Virus record (IMG/VR): IMGVR_UViG_3300021963_000788 | Coordinates: 1 to 20,878 of that record | Direction: 5' to 3' (one strand) | DNA length: 20,878 nucleotides | Source: a virus | Part shown: in pieces, positions 1 through 7,206 of the stretch | How the letters are laid out: the number at the start of each line of letters is the position of its first letter | Position numbering within the stretch: the first letter of the stretch is position 1 | Translations under genes and position numbers: made by a program | Notes under the pieces: model-generated | What the model saw: only the letters and a program-made list of their open reading frames with translations | What the model was told of the DNA's origin: nothing | The model's database searches: none

Positions 1-2
1 AT

Positions 3-1820
3 GTAGTTGTCCCTTATGGCGCAAGTAATTTAGAAACTGCCAACCGTATGACCCATGTCATGCGCAAAACCAAGAATGAAATGCGCCGATTGATGGTTGC
101 CGGCTTCTATAAAGACATAGATCTGCCAGAACCACAGAATACGTTGGACGATGTAGAGAAAAAGATAGCCGAACGCATGGGATTCCGTGCTACGTCGGAC
201 GATAGGTACAAACTTCTGGAAATGCAGGTGTATTTAGATCTGCCGGGCTACGAAGATAAAGATGATAAGGGCAAAGAGACGGGTATTGGTCTCCCATACA
301 TTGTAACTATCGAAAAAACTTCCCAAGAGATTTTAGCTATCAGACGGAACTGGCATCCTGACGATGAAACCTGCCAGAAGAGGAACCATTTTGTTCACTA
401 CCCATACATACCTGGCTTTGGCTTCTATGCCTTCGGCCTTATTCATCTCATTGGCGCTTTTGCTAAGTCTGGTACTTCTATTATTAGGCAGCTTGTTGAT
501 GCTGGCACTTTATCGAACCTTCCTGGGGGTCTTAAGACTAAGGGAATGCGGGTCAAGGGAGATGACACTCCAATTTCTCCCGGCGAGTTCCGAGATGTGG
601 ACGTCGCGTCCGGCACGATCAGAGACAACATCCTCCCTCTCCCATATAAAGAGCCAAGCCAAGTCCTCTTAGCATTGATGGACAAGATCGTCGAAGAAGG
701 CCGACGGTTTGCTGGCGCATCAGATCTCAAGATTGCAGACATGTCATCCAACTCACCAGTTGGTACGACGTTAGCTATTCTTGAGAGAACTCTAAAGGTA
801 ATGTCAGCAGTGCAAGCGCGTATTCACTACGCAATGAAGCAAGAGCTGAAGTTATTGAAAGAGATTATTCGTGACTACACCCCAGATCAGTATGACTATG
901 ACCCGGTAGAAGGATCGCGCCGCGCTAAAAAATCTGACTACGACCATGTAGATGTAATACCGGTATCAGATCCAAACGCCGCAACCATGGCTCAGAAGGT
1001 AGTCCAGTATCAAGCGGTTATGCAAATGGCTCAAGCCAATCCACAGATATATGACTTAGTGGAATTAAACCGGCAGATGCTAGAGGTTCTAGGTATTAAG
1101 AATATCGGCAAGTTAGTCCCAAGCGCCGAAGACTTCAAGCCTAAAGACCCAGTGCAAGAGAACATGAACATATTGAACGGCAAGCCAGTCAAGGCATTTA
1201 TATATCAGGATCATCAAGCGCACATTACTGTCCACCAGTCGGCCATGCAAGATCCAAAGATCATGCAGATTGTTGGTCAGAATCCTAAAGCACAGATGAT
1301 TGGCGCGGCAATGATGGCGCATATAAATGAACACGTTGCGTTTGAGTATCGCAAGCAGATAGAAGAGCAACTTGGTATTCCGTTGCCAGACATGGACAAG
1401 GAACTACCGAAAGATTTGGAAGTAGAAGTATCCCGCATGATGGCTCTGGCAGCACAAAAACTGCTACAGAAAGATCAAGCGGAAGCTGCACAAGCGCAGG
1501 CGCAGCAAGCGGCTCAAGACCCGCTGGTGCAAATGCAACAGGCAGAGTTGCAACTCAAAGCCAAAGAAGTGGATCTCAAAGAGAAGAAGCTCGCGGCAGA
1601 TGCAGCAGCTCAAGCCGACAAGCTGGAGTTGGAAAAAGCACGTATCGACGCTCAGAAGGAGATTGCTGGTATGCAGGTCGGAGCAAAAGCCGCAGCAGAG
1701 AAAGCAAGATTCGAGGGCGAGATGGAAGTAAAAGGATTAGAACTTGGCTCCAAACTAGCCAAAGAACGCATGGATATGCTTCGGCCAGAACCGAAGAAAC
1801 CTACCAAAAAAGGTGAATAA
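3..1820 (+). CDS. Portal protein, 5' end cut by the window edge
   Basis: The portal forms the ring at the capsid vertex through which DNA enters and leaves and to which the tail attaches. The frame is open back to the first bases of the window, so the N-terminus is missing; the first in-frame ATG at 48 is internal. About 605 residues are visible. The body (for example RRLMVAGFYKDIDLPEP, a DIxxLPYKEPS stretch and a long helix with SPVGTTLAILERTLKVMSA) looks like portal proteins of P22-like environmental podoviruses. The last 120 or so residues are Ala/Gln/Lys/Glu-rich and form a long helix or coiled coil, like the barrel of P22 portal. A co-chaperonin, scaffold and capsid gene follow, which is the expected head order. 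The family call rests on recognition and gene order. Confidence 0.85.
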   Translation, partial: VVVPYGASNLETANRMTHVMRKTKNEMRRLMVAGFYKDIDLPEPQNTLDDVEKKIAERMGFRATSDDRYKLLEMQVYLDLPGYEDKDDKGKETGIGLPYIVTIEKTSQEILAIRRNWHPDDETCQKRNHFVHYPYIPGFGFYAFGLIHLIGAFAKSGTSIIRQLVDAGTLSNLPGGLKTKGMRVKGDDTPISPGEFRDVDVASGTIRDNILPLPYKEPSQVLLALMDKIVEEGRRFAGASDLKIADMSSNSPVGTTLAILERTLKVMSAVQARIHYAMKQELKLLKEIIRDYTPDQYDYDPVEGSRRAKKSDYDHVDVIPVSDPNAATMAQKVVQYQAVMQMAQANPQIYDLVELNRQMLEVLGIKNIGKLVPSAEDFKPKDPVQENMNILNGKPVKAFIYQDHQAHITVHQSAMQDPKIMQIVGQNPKAQMIGAAMMAHINEHVAFEYRKQIEEQLGIPLPDMDKELPKDLEVEVSRMMALAAQKLLQKDQAEAAQAQAQQAAQDPLVQMQQAELQLKAKEVDLKEKKLAADAAAQADKLELEKARIDAQKEIAGMQVGAKAAAEKARFEGEMEVKGLELGSKLAKERMDMLRPEPKKPTKKGE

Positions 1821-1822
1821 CT

Positions 1823-2014
1823 ATGGATAAGGCGTTTGAAATTCTCATTCAACAATTGAGAGATAAGCGTCAGCAGGTAGTCGAGGCGGTTTCAACCAAC
1901 TGTGCCAAAGACTATTCTGAGTACCAAAAACTTTGCGGCGAGATTCGGGGTCTCTCGATTGCAGAGGGTTTTATATTAGACCTTGCAAAAACTATGGAGT
2001 TATCTGATGAGTGA
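1823..2014 (+). CDS. Small helical phage protein of unknown function
   Basis: This 63-residue protein is predicted to be almost all helix, with no signal peptide or membrane segment. It starts at an ATG two bases after the portal stop, with an AAGGTG ribosome site inside the end of the portal gene. Its end overlaps the next gene by 8 bases, so it is probably translated with its neighbours. The middle holds Cys, Tyr and Leu residues (CAKDYSEYQKLCGEIRG) that could make a short helical hairpin. Its place between portal and scaffold suggests a role in head assembly, but no function can be read from the sequence. It is not recognised beyond being typical of this phage group. Confidence 0.75.
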   Translation: MDKAFEILIQQLRDKRQQVVEAVSTNCAKDYSEYQKLCGEIRGLSIAEGFILDLAKTMELSDE

Positions 2015-2408
2015 AATCGCAATCGCCACCGAAGACGGCGAGGTATCAACTCTGCCACAAACAGCAGAAGAGAAGGCGAAACAATTACCGGTTCCTACGG
2101 GATATCACATCTTAGTTGGGTTACCGGACAAGGAAGAAAAATTCGAGAGCGGCCTGCTAAAAGCAGACTCGACTATGAATCACGAACAGATTCTAGCCAC
2201 CGTATTTTTCGTAATCAAAATGGGGCCGGATTGCTACAAAGATGAGAAACGGTTTCCAAATGGCCCATGGTGTAAGGAAGGGGATTTTATTCTCGCCCGC
2301 CCTAACACTGGTACTCGTCTCAAGATACATGGTCGTGAATTCAGATTGATTAATGACGATGTAGTTGAGGCAGTTGTGGATGATCCTCGCGGTATATCCA
2401 GGGTTTAA
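2007..2408 (+). CDS. GroES-like co-chaperonin
   Basis: This 133-residue protein has the layout of the Cpn10/GroES family. A beta strand (GYHILVGLPDKEE, from residue 32) is followed by a mobile-loop-like stretch (residues 42-65) with the hydrophobic tripeptide GLL at 49-51, where GroES has IVL. Then come KMGPDCY, the GDFILARPNTGTRLKIHG strands and a C-terminal REFRLINDDVVEAVV strand. GroES caps GroEL; phage versions such as T4 gp31 replace it so that the large capsid protein can fold. The location between portal and scaffold, upstream of the capsid gene, fits this role. The ATG at 2007 is chosen over an upstream TTG at 1983 because GGAG lies 7 bases before it. The protein is longer than GroES (97 residues), with about 30 extra acidic residues at the N-terminus and an insert near residue 80. 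Confidence 0.8.
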   Translation: MSEIAIATEDGEVSTLPQTAEEKAKQLPVPTGYHILVGLPDKEEKFESGLLKADSTMNHEQILATVFFVIKMGPDCYKDEKRFPNGPWCKEGDFILARPNTGTRLKIHGREFRLINDDVVEAVVDDPRGISRV

Positions 2409-2422
2409 CAAAGGAGAAACAA

Positions 2423-3373
2423 ATGGCTACAAACAAAATGGATGCGGATGAGTTCAAGTTTCCCGATGAACAAGAGGAGGTATCTGCTGCGGCGGATGAC
2501 TTCGAGATAGAGATTGAGGACGATACTCCCCCGGAGGATCGCAACCGGCAGCCTTTACCCAAAGAGATGGTTCAAGATCTTGAAGAAGATGAACTTGAAG
2601 ACTATAGCGAAGGGGTGAAGGAACGTCTGAAGCAGATGAAGAAAGTCTGGCATGACGAACGCCGCGAGAAAGAACAGGCATTACGCGAACAGCAAGAAGC
2701 TTTGGCTTATGCCCAGCGTATGCAGGAAGAGAACAAAGCTCTAAAAGGCAGGCTATCTGTAGGCGAGCAGACATTTGTTAGTACCTATAAGAATGCTGCC
2801 GAGATGGAGTTGGATAACGCTAAGCGGGATTACAAAGAAGCCTACGATATGGGCGACTCTGACCGTTTGCTGGAGGCGCAGGAAAAGCTGTCGGCGGCAC
2901 AGTACAAGTTGCAAAAAGCAAACGAGTATGTTCCGTCTAGACAAGAGGAAGAAGTTGATGTACAACCCGCAACAAATCCAGTGCCTCGCCCTGACCAACG
3001 AGCGATTGCGTGGCAAGAGCGCAATGAATGGTTTGGTAAGGACGAGGAAATGACTAGCCTGGCGCTGGGGCTACATCAAAAGCTAGTTGCTCAGTATGGG
3101 ACGAGTTACCCATCTACTGACGAATACTGGAAGAAGGTCGATGACACAATGCGTCGTCGATTCCCAGAGCAATTTGGGGAAAAGGAAGAGGAAGCTGCGC
3201 CACAAAAAACGCAGCGTGCCAAAGCCGCTCCTGTCGTTGCTTCGGCAGATCGCAGCACACCCTCCAAAAAGGTGAGGCTGAAACAGTCGCAAGTCTTAAT
3301 TGCCAAGAAATTAGGATTAACCCCGGAGCAGTACGTCAGAGAAATGATGAAATTGGAGGCTTCAAATGGCTGA
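2423..3373 (+). CDS. Scaffolding protein (probable)
   Basis: Scaffolding proteins fill the procapsid and guide assembly of capsid subunits, then leave. This 316-residue protein has a strongly acidic N-terminus (residues 1-65, many D/E), a long charged coiled coil (about 65-170, rich in K/E/Q/R), a linker with Pro and Gln, and a basic C-terminal helical segment with KKVRLKQSQVLIAKKLGLTPEQYVREMMKLE. An acidic coiled coil ending in a small basic domain that binds coat protein is typical of P22-type scaffolds. Its position between portal and capsid genes matches P22 (portal, scaffold, coat). A clear AAGGAG ribosome site precedes the ATG. The call is from architecture and synteny, not from a diagnostic motif. 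Confidence 0.7.
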   Translation: MATNKMDADEFKFPDEQEEVSAAADDFEIEIEDDTPPEDRNRQPLPKEMVQDLEEDELEDYSEGVKERLKQMKKVWHDERREKEQALREQQEALAYAQRMQEENKALKGRLSVGEQTFVSTYKNAAEMELDNAKRDYKEAYDMGDSDRLLEAQEKLSAAQYKLQKANEYVPSRQEEEVDVQPATNPVPRPDQRAIAWQERNEWFGKDEEMTSLALGLHQKLVAQYGTSYPSTDEYWKKVDDTMRRRFPEQFGEKEEEAAPQKTQRAKAAPVVASADRSTPSKKVRLKQSQVLIAKKLGLTPEQYVREMMKLEASNG

Positions 3374-3812
3374 GAATAGAACACCCCGAACTGTAGAAAC
3401 ACGCGTCCAAGCGGAACGCCCTAAGCAGTGGAAACCCGCAGAGCTTCTGCCAGAACCAGATAAGCTCCCAGGATATGCGTATAGATGGATTCGAGTTTCT
3501 CTTCAAGGAACTTCAGATCCCCGTAACTACTCTGCCAAACTCAGAGAAGGTTGGGAACCAGTGAAGATTGAAGAGCAACCACAATTTCAACTGCTAGTCG
3601 ATGAAGGTAGCCGTTTTAAAGATGGCATCGAAGTCGGCGGATTGTTGCTTTGCAAGACCCCGCTAGAGTTTGTGGATCAGCGTAACAACCACTACCTCAA
3701 GCAATCTGATGATCAGATTAAGGCTGTAGATAACAATCTCATGCGACAAAACGACCCTCGTATGCCTCTGTTTAAAGAGTCGAAATCATCGACTTCTAAG
3801 AGTGGTGGCTAG
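3366..3812 (+). CDS. Conserved phage protein, probably head-associated
   Basis: This 148-residue protein overlaps the scaffold gene by 8 bases, which suggests coupled translation. It has a basic N-terminus, a Trp/Tyr-containing core (PGYAYRWIRVSLQGTSDPRN, then REGWEPVKIEE), a strand-rich middle (DGIEVGGLLLCKTPLEFVDQR) and a disordered Ser/Lys tail. There is no signal peptide or membrane segment. I have seen similar proteins just upstream of the capsid genes in environmental podoviruses, where they are unnamed. It may be a minor head or assembly protein; this is inferred from location only. Confidence 0.7.
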   Translation: MAENRTPRTVETRVQAERPKQWKPAELLPEPDKLPGYAYRWIRVSLQGTSDPRNYSAKLREGWEPVKIEEQPQFQLLVDEGSRFKDGIEVGGLLLCKTPLEFVDQRNNHYLKQSDDQIKAVDNNLMRQNDPRMPLFKESKSSTSKSGG

Positions 3813-3832
3813 TTAATTTTTTGGAGTAAACA

Positions 3833-4486
3833 ATGGCATATCCAACTGTAAGCAAGCCCTACGGGCTTCTACCGGTCAATTTGATCGGTGGACAGGTGTT
3901 CGCCGGTTCTACTCGCCTGATGTCTATTGCCAGCGGCTATGGCACTGATATCTTCTTTGGCGATGTAGTTAAGCGCGCATCTAACGGTACGATCGAGAAA
4001 GACACCGGCACTAGCACAGCTACGCCTGTTGGTATCTTTATGGGTTGTACTTACACCAATCCAAGTACAAAGCAAAAGCTGTTCTACCAGAGCTATCCTG
4101 CTGGTACTTCTGCGTCAGATATTCAGGCTTATGTAGCTGATGATCCTGATGTATTGTTCAAAGTGGCATCTGTTTCTTCCGGTACAACCGTGGCTTTCTA
4201 TGGCCCTAATGTTATTGGTGAGAACGCTGTTTTGTGCCAGAACGCTGGCTCGAACAACACTGGTGATTCAGCAGTTGCGATTTTCGGTGGCAACACTGCA
4301 ACTACAGCATCATTCCCAATCCGCATCGTTGACGTTGTGCCAGATACTGGCAACGGCTCGAACGGCTATTGCGAATTTATCTGTAAGTTCAATGCACCTT
4401 ACGTCACAATTTCCGTGAATCTTTCTGGCGCTAATACCGCTACTGTTACCGGCGGGCATGCGTACCTCAACCCGACTGGCGTTTAA
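3833..4486 (+). CDS. Probable capsid decoration or head structural protein
   Basis: This 217-residue protein is almost entirely beta-strand, with Thr/Ser/Gly/Asn-rich sequence and very few charged residues, as is common in exposed virion proteins. The N-terminus (YPTVSKPYGLLPVNLIGGQ) and the segment with ASGYGTDIFFGDVVKR, TPVGIFMGCTY and ADDPDVLFKV resemble small proteins coded immediately before the major capsid protein in this phage group. A GGAG site lies 8 bases before the ATG. A decoration (cement) protein is the most likely job because it sits 10 bases before the capsid gene, as decoration genes do in several phages. No catalytic motif is seen. Confidence 0.65.
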   Translation: MAYPTVSKPYGLLPVNLIGGQVFAGSTRLMSIASGYGTDIFFGDVVKRASNGTIEKDTGTSTATPVGIFMGCTYTNPSTKQKLFYQSYPAGTSASDIQAYVADDPDVLFKVASVSSGTTVAFYGPNVIGENAVLCQNAGSNNTGDSAVAIFGGNTATTASFPIRIVDVVPDTGNGSNGYCEFICKFNAPYVTISVNLSGANTATVTGGHAYLNPTGV

Positions 4487-4496
4487 GGAGTAAGAC

Positions 4497-5405
4497 ATGG
4501 CTATTTCACGCGCACAACTACTGAAAGAGCTGCTGCCTGGCCTGAACGCTTTGTTCGGTTTGGAGTATGCTCGTTACGGCGAAGAACACAAAGAGATCTA
4601 CGAAACAGAGACCTCCGAGCGTTCTTTCGAAGAAGAAACAAAACTGTCTGGTTTCTCAGCCGCGCCAGTCAAAAACGAGGGCAGTGCCATTCGTTATGAC
4701 AACGGTCAAGAAGCTTGGACAGCACGATACAACCACGAAACTATTGCACTTGGTTTCTCGCTGACCGAAGAGGCCATCGAGGATAACTTGTACGACTCAC
4801 TGTCGGCTCGTTACACCAAGGCTCTGGCTCGTGCGATGTCGTACACCAAGCAGGTTAAAGCTGCTGCCGTCATTAACAATGGCTTCTCCAACACCTACCC
4901 AGGTGGCGATGGCGTTGCTCTGTTCTCGACAGCACACCCTTTAGTCTCCGGTGGCACTAACAGCAACACACCGTCTACTCAAGCTGACTTGAATGAAACT
5001 TCGTTGGAAAACGCAGTTATTCAGATCGCCGCTTGGACTGACGAACGTGATCTGTTGATCGCCGCTAAACCACGTAAGCTGATTGTTCCATCGGCTCTCC
5101 AGTTCGTTGCTACTCGTCTGTTAGAAACCAGCCTCCGTGTTGGCACTAACGACAACGATATCAACGCCCTGAAGAACAATGGTTCGATCCCAGAAGGCTA
5201 TACGATTAACCACTTCTTGACCGACACAAACGGCTGGTATTTGACTACCGACGTTCCAAACGGCATGAAGCACTTTATTCGTACACCGCTGTCGAACTCC
5301 ATGGACGGAGATTTTGATACAGGGAATGTACGCTACAAGAGCCGTGAGCGTTATAGCTTTGGTTGGTCGGATCCGCTTGGTATGTTTGGTAGCCAAGGCG
5401 CATAA
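4497..5405 (+). CDS. Major capsid protein (Mu gpT-like, HK97 fold)
   Basis: This 302-residue protein is the likely shell protein. It resembles the Mu gpT-like major head subunits: an N-terminal helical region with many Glu residues (about 30-50), the segment with ETIALGFSLTEEAIEDNLYD (about 80-99), a long helix SLSARYTKALARAMSYTKQVKAA that would be the HK97 spine helix, and a C-terminal strand-rich region with KPRKLIVPSALQFVATRLL. The AAGGAG ribosome site and favoured codons suit high expression. It follows the scaffold and ends just before a strong terminator, which marks the end of the head transcript. No separate protease or long N-terminal delta domain is seen, so the scaffold is probably a separate protein. 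Confidence 0.85.
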   Translation: MAISRAQLLKELLPGLNALFGLEYARYGEEHKEIYETETSERSFEEETKLSGFSAAPVKNEGSAIRYDNGQEAWTARYNHETIALGFSLTEEAIEDNLYDSLSARYTKALARAMSYTKQVKAAAVINNGFSNTYPGGDGVALFSTAHPLVSGGTNSNTPSTQADLNETSLENAVIQIAAWTDERDLLIAAKPRKLIVPSALQFVATRLLETSLRVGTNDNDINALKNNGSIPEGYTINHFLTDTNGWYLTTDVPNGMKHFIRTPLSNSMDGDFDTGNVRYKSRERYSFGWSDPLGMFGSQGA

Positions 5406-5426
5406 TCTAGTATTTATGCGGTATCT

Positions 5427-5456
5427 CAAGGGGGCTTCGGCCCCCTTGTTTTATTT
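5427..5456 (+). terminator. Rho-independent terminator after the capsid gene
   Basis: CAAGGGGG (5427-5434) pairs perfectly with CCCCCTTG (5441-5448). A closing C-G pair at 5435/5440 encloses a TTCG tetraloop, giving a 9-pair hairpin with the very stable C(UUCG)G loop. It is followed directly by TTTTATTT (5449-5456). This is a textbook intrinsic terminator and would end, or strongly reduce, transcription from the head genes. Confidence 0.92.
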
Positions 5457-5474
5457 CCAGCTTTAATTTATGAT
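5446..5474 (+). promoter_or_regulatory. Possible sigma70-type promoter for the HNH gene
   Basis: TTGTTT (5446-5451) and TATGAT (5469-5474) are 17 bases apart. They match the -35 box at 3 of 6 bases and the -10 box at 5 of 6. The -35 lies in the T-run of the terminator. A promoter here would explain how the endonuclease gene is expressed behind the terminator. The -35 match is weak, so this is tentative. Confidence 0.35.
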
Positions 5475-5500
5475 TCCTCGTATCGTATAAGGAGGAGATT

Positions 5501-6076
5501 ATGGATTACAGCGAATACCCAAATAACCGCAAAGAAGCACAGAAACTCGGCAATAAGTATTATTTCACTGGACAGCCTTGCATTCGTGGGCATATAGCTT
5601 TACGCAAAACCAAGGGTTCTTGCCTTGAGTGTATGAAGGAAGACTGGGTTATAGACAATAAAAAACGTAGTGAAAAGCCTAAGTCAGAAGCATCCAAGGC
5701 AGCTGGTCGCAGGTATTACGAGAAAAATAAAGAAGCTGTTAAAGCTAGAGCAAATGCACGGCCTAAAGATGAAGTTTCTCAATACAGAAAAAAACATAAA
5801 GAAAACAATCCTGAATACTACAAAGCACTTACCAGCGTAAGAAAACGTAGGCACAGAAGCGCCAGCCCACCTTGGCTAACCAAAGAACATAAGCTGGCTA
5901 TGCGGCAGCTCTACTTGCAGGCGATGAAACTGACCAAGCTAACTGGCGAGCGGTATGTGGTGGATCACATAGTTCCACTGATATCAGATGCTGTCTGCGG
6001 CCTGCACGTTCCATGGAATTTGAGGGTGATTACGCAGGAAGAAAACCTTCGTAAATCAAATAAGTTAGAACCATAG
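5501..6076 (+). CDS. HNH endonuclease (freestanding homing type)
   Basis: This 191-residue protein is a probable DNA-cutting enzyme. The N-terminus has a zinc-binding pattern C27-x3-H31 then C41-x2-C44 (CIRGH and CLECM). A basic Lys/Arg/Tyr-rich middle would contact DNA. The C-terminus holds the HNH core: D155-H156 (VVDHIVPL), H169 (GLHVPWNLRVI), N173 and N182/K185 (EENLRKSN). A strong AAGGAGGA site ends 4 bases before the ATG. The gene sits alone between the capsid terminator and the next structural gene, and it is visibly richer in A and K codons than its neighbours. Both points suggest a mobile homing gene placed in a non-essential gap. There is no sign of an intron around it. Confidence 0.88.
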   Translation: MDYSEYPNNRKEAQKLGNKYYFTGQPCIRGHIALRKTKGSCLECMKEDWVIDNKKRSEKPKSEASKAAGRRYYEKNKEAVKARANARPKDEVSQYRKKHKENNPEYYKALTSVRKRRHRSASPPWLTKEHKLAMRQLYLQAMKLTKLTGERYVVDHIVPLISDAVCGLHVPWNLRVITQEENLRKSNKLEP

Positions 6077-6084
6077 AATTCCTC

Positions 6085-6113
6085 TTGCATTTCCTTTCTC
6101 CTCATAGTATAAG
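6085..6113 (+). promoter_or_regulatory. Possible sigma70-type promoter for the small-protein and tail genes
   Basis: TTGCAT (6085-6090) and TATAAG (6108-6113) are separated by 17 bases, matching the consensus at 3 and 5 of 6 positions. It lies after the HNH gene and about 90 bases before the next ATG. Transcription of the downstream genes must restart after the terminator at 5427-5456 unless readthrough is enough. The phage may instead use its own polymerase or promoter motif, so confidence is modest. Confidence 0.4.
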
Positions 6114-6123
6114 ACTATTAATT

Positions 6124-6156
6124 CCGGGAATTTCTCGGTTCGTCGAACAGTCCCGG
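6124..6156 (+). other. Leader hairpin 1
   Basis: CCGGGA (6124-6129) is the exact reverse complement of TCCCGG (6151-6156). Inside the loop GTTC (6138-6141) pairs with GAAC (6145-6148). The stem is not followed by a T-run, so it is not a terminator. It begins close to where transcripts from the proposed promoter would start and may protect the 5' end. Confidence 0.45.
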
Positions 6157-6160
6157 CTGA

Positions 6161-6194
6161 CTTCATGCAGATCGACGCACCTAACCGCATGAGG
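6161..6194 (+). promoter_or_regulatory. Leader hairpin 2, covering a ribosome binding site
   Basis: CTTCATGC (6161-6168) can pair with GCATGAGG (6187-6194): eight pairs including one T-G wobble, extended by a G6170-C6185 pair after one mismatch. The 3' arm contains GAGG (6191-6194), the only Shine-Dalgarno-like site before the ATG at 6204. When folded, this stem would hide the site, so it could set or regulate translation of the next gene. Confidence 0.45.
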
Positions 6195-6203
6195 AAAAAT
6201 TAG

Positions 6204-6677
6204 ATGCCTATTTCAACCACCCAAAGTATTTGGCGCTCGGGCGGCGGCGACACGACCCGTCAAGCATATTGTGGCTCAGGCCTCATGGCTGCTACTTTCT
6301 ATGACTCAAACGTAGCTGTATCTAGCAACGCAACTGTTGCATCCGGTCAGACTGCGCAAGTTATTCTTCCAGCAAACGCTGTAGTAACGTCAGTCGTTAT
6401 TACCAGCCCTATTACGTCTGGCACTATCAATGTTGGCTATACAACCATTACTGGTGGTATCTCCAATGCTTCTTACTATGTTGCTGCTTTGGCTGCTACA
6501 TCGGCTAAGACAATCACCCCTGGTGCTACTGGCGCAGGCGGCGGTATTGGTACCGTAGCTAACGCAACAGTTAACACAGTGTTGACAATTGAGAGCGCAA
6601 GTTCTGGCGTTGGTACAGTTGGCGGGTTTGTTACTTACTACGTTACTGATTATTTGTTCGGCCAGCAAAACGTCTAA
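6204..6677 (+). CDS. Beta-rich virion structural protein, unknown role
   Basis: This 157-residue protein is rich in Ala, Thr, Ser, Gly and Val, low in charge and predicted to be nearly all beta-strand, like head or tail decoration proteins. The N-terminus (SIWRSGGGDTTRQAYC) is followed by alternating strands (QVILPANAVVTSVVI, GTINVGYTTITGG) and ends with FVTYYVTDYLFG. It is the first gene after the HNH insertion and has a structured leader. There is no membrane segment or enzyme motif. The C-terminal aromatic YYVTDYLF may form an interface. A structural role is likely from composition and neighbours; the exact role is unknown. Confidence 0.65.
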   Translation: MPISTTQSIWRSGGGDTTRQAYCGSGLMAATFYDSNVAVSSNATVASGQTAQVILPANAVVTSVVITSPITSGTINVGYTTITGGISNASYYVAALAATSAKTITPGATGAGGGIGTVANATVNTVLTIESASSGVGTVGGFVTYYVTDYLFGQQNV

Positions 6678-6689
6678 TAGGAGGCCATT

Positions 6690-6959
6690 ATGGCTATGCA
6701 AACAGACGTTAAAGCTACAAGCCTTGGTGCATCAGGAGTGGTGTTTGAAGGACGCGCTAGGGTAAAGGGCCTGATTATTGGCCCTACCGGAAACGCTGGC
6801 AACGTTACATTATCTAATGGCGGTACGAATGTATTTGCCATACAGACTACTGCTAACGGCGAAACCTTTAACGCGCTAATTCCCGGTGAGGGTGTTGTGT
6901 TTACAAGCAACGTATATGCAACTTTGCTTAATGCAACGGTGACTGTATTTTATGGCTAA
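6690..6959 (+). CDS. Small beta-rich phage structural protein
   Basis: This 89-residue protein starts after an excellent AGGAGG site and overlaps the next gene by 8 bases. It is a likely single small beta domain (ARVKGLIIGPTGNAGNVTL, then VFAIQTTANGETFNALIPGEGVVF and a strand ending in VTVFYG). It is low in charge and lacks Cys, a signal peptide or a membrane segment. Similar small proteins follow capsid genes in related environmental phages. It may be a decoration or connector protein. Confidence 0.65.
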   Translation: MAMQTDVKATSLGASGVVFEGRARVKGLIIGPTGNAGNVTLSNGGTNVFAIQTTANGETFNALIPGEGVVFTSNVYATLLNATVTVFYG

Positions 6960-7206
6960 GACTCCGGCATGGCAGCGCAAGGCAGGGAAAGCACCCTCTG
7001 GCGGATTAAACGCCAAAGGGCGGGCATCCTACAACGCAGCCAATCCGGGGAAGCCAGGTTTGAAAGCCCCTCAACCAGAAGGTGGTTCACGGAAGAAGTC
7101 ATTCTGTGCCCGCATGGAGGGGATGAAAAAGAAACTTACATCATCGAAGACAGCAAGCGACCCAAACAGCCGTATAAATAAATCACTAAGGAAGTGGAAA
7201 TGCTAG
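6952..7206 (+). CDS. DUF6321-like small basic protein
   Basis: This 84-residue, strongly basic protein matches the pattern I know as DUF6321: an N-terminal PAWQRKAGK, then GGLNAKGRASYNAANPGKPG (about 17-36), a KSFCARMEGMKK segment (49-60) and an ending RKWKC with a C-terminal cysteine. The function of the family is unknown; it is widespread in phages of aquatic bacteria. The gene overlaps both neighbours (8 bases upstream, 7 downstream). Two Cys residues (51 and 84) are positioned in conserved segments and might bind metal or form a disulfide. The family name is from memory and should be confirmed. Confidence 0.75.
   Translation: MAKTPAWQRKAGKAPSGGLNAKGRASYNAANPGKPGLKAPQPEGGSRKKSFCARMEGMKKKLTSSKTASDPNSRINKSLRKWKC

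Noticed and set aside
6138-6156. GGTTCG followed by CCCGG as part of a tRNA T-arm
   Set aside because: There is no acceptor stem, anticodon arm or CCA context around it. It fits a plain leader hairpin.
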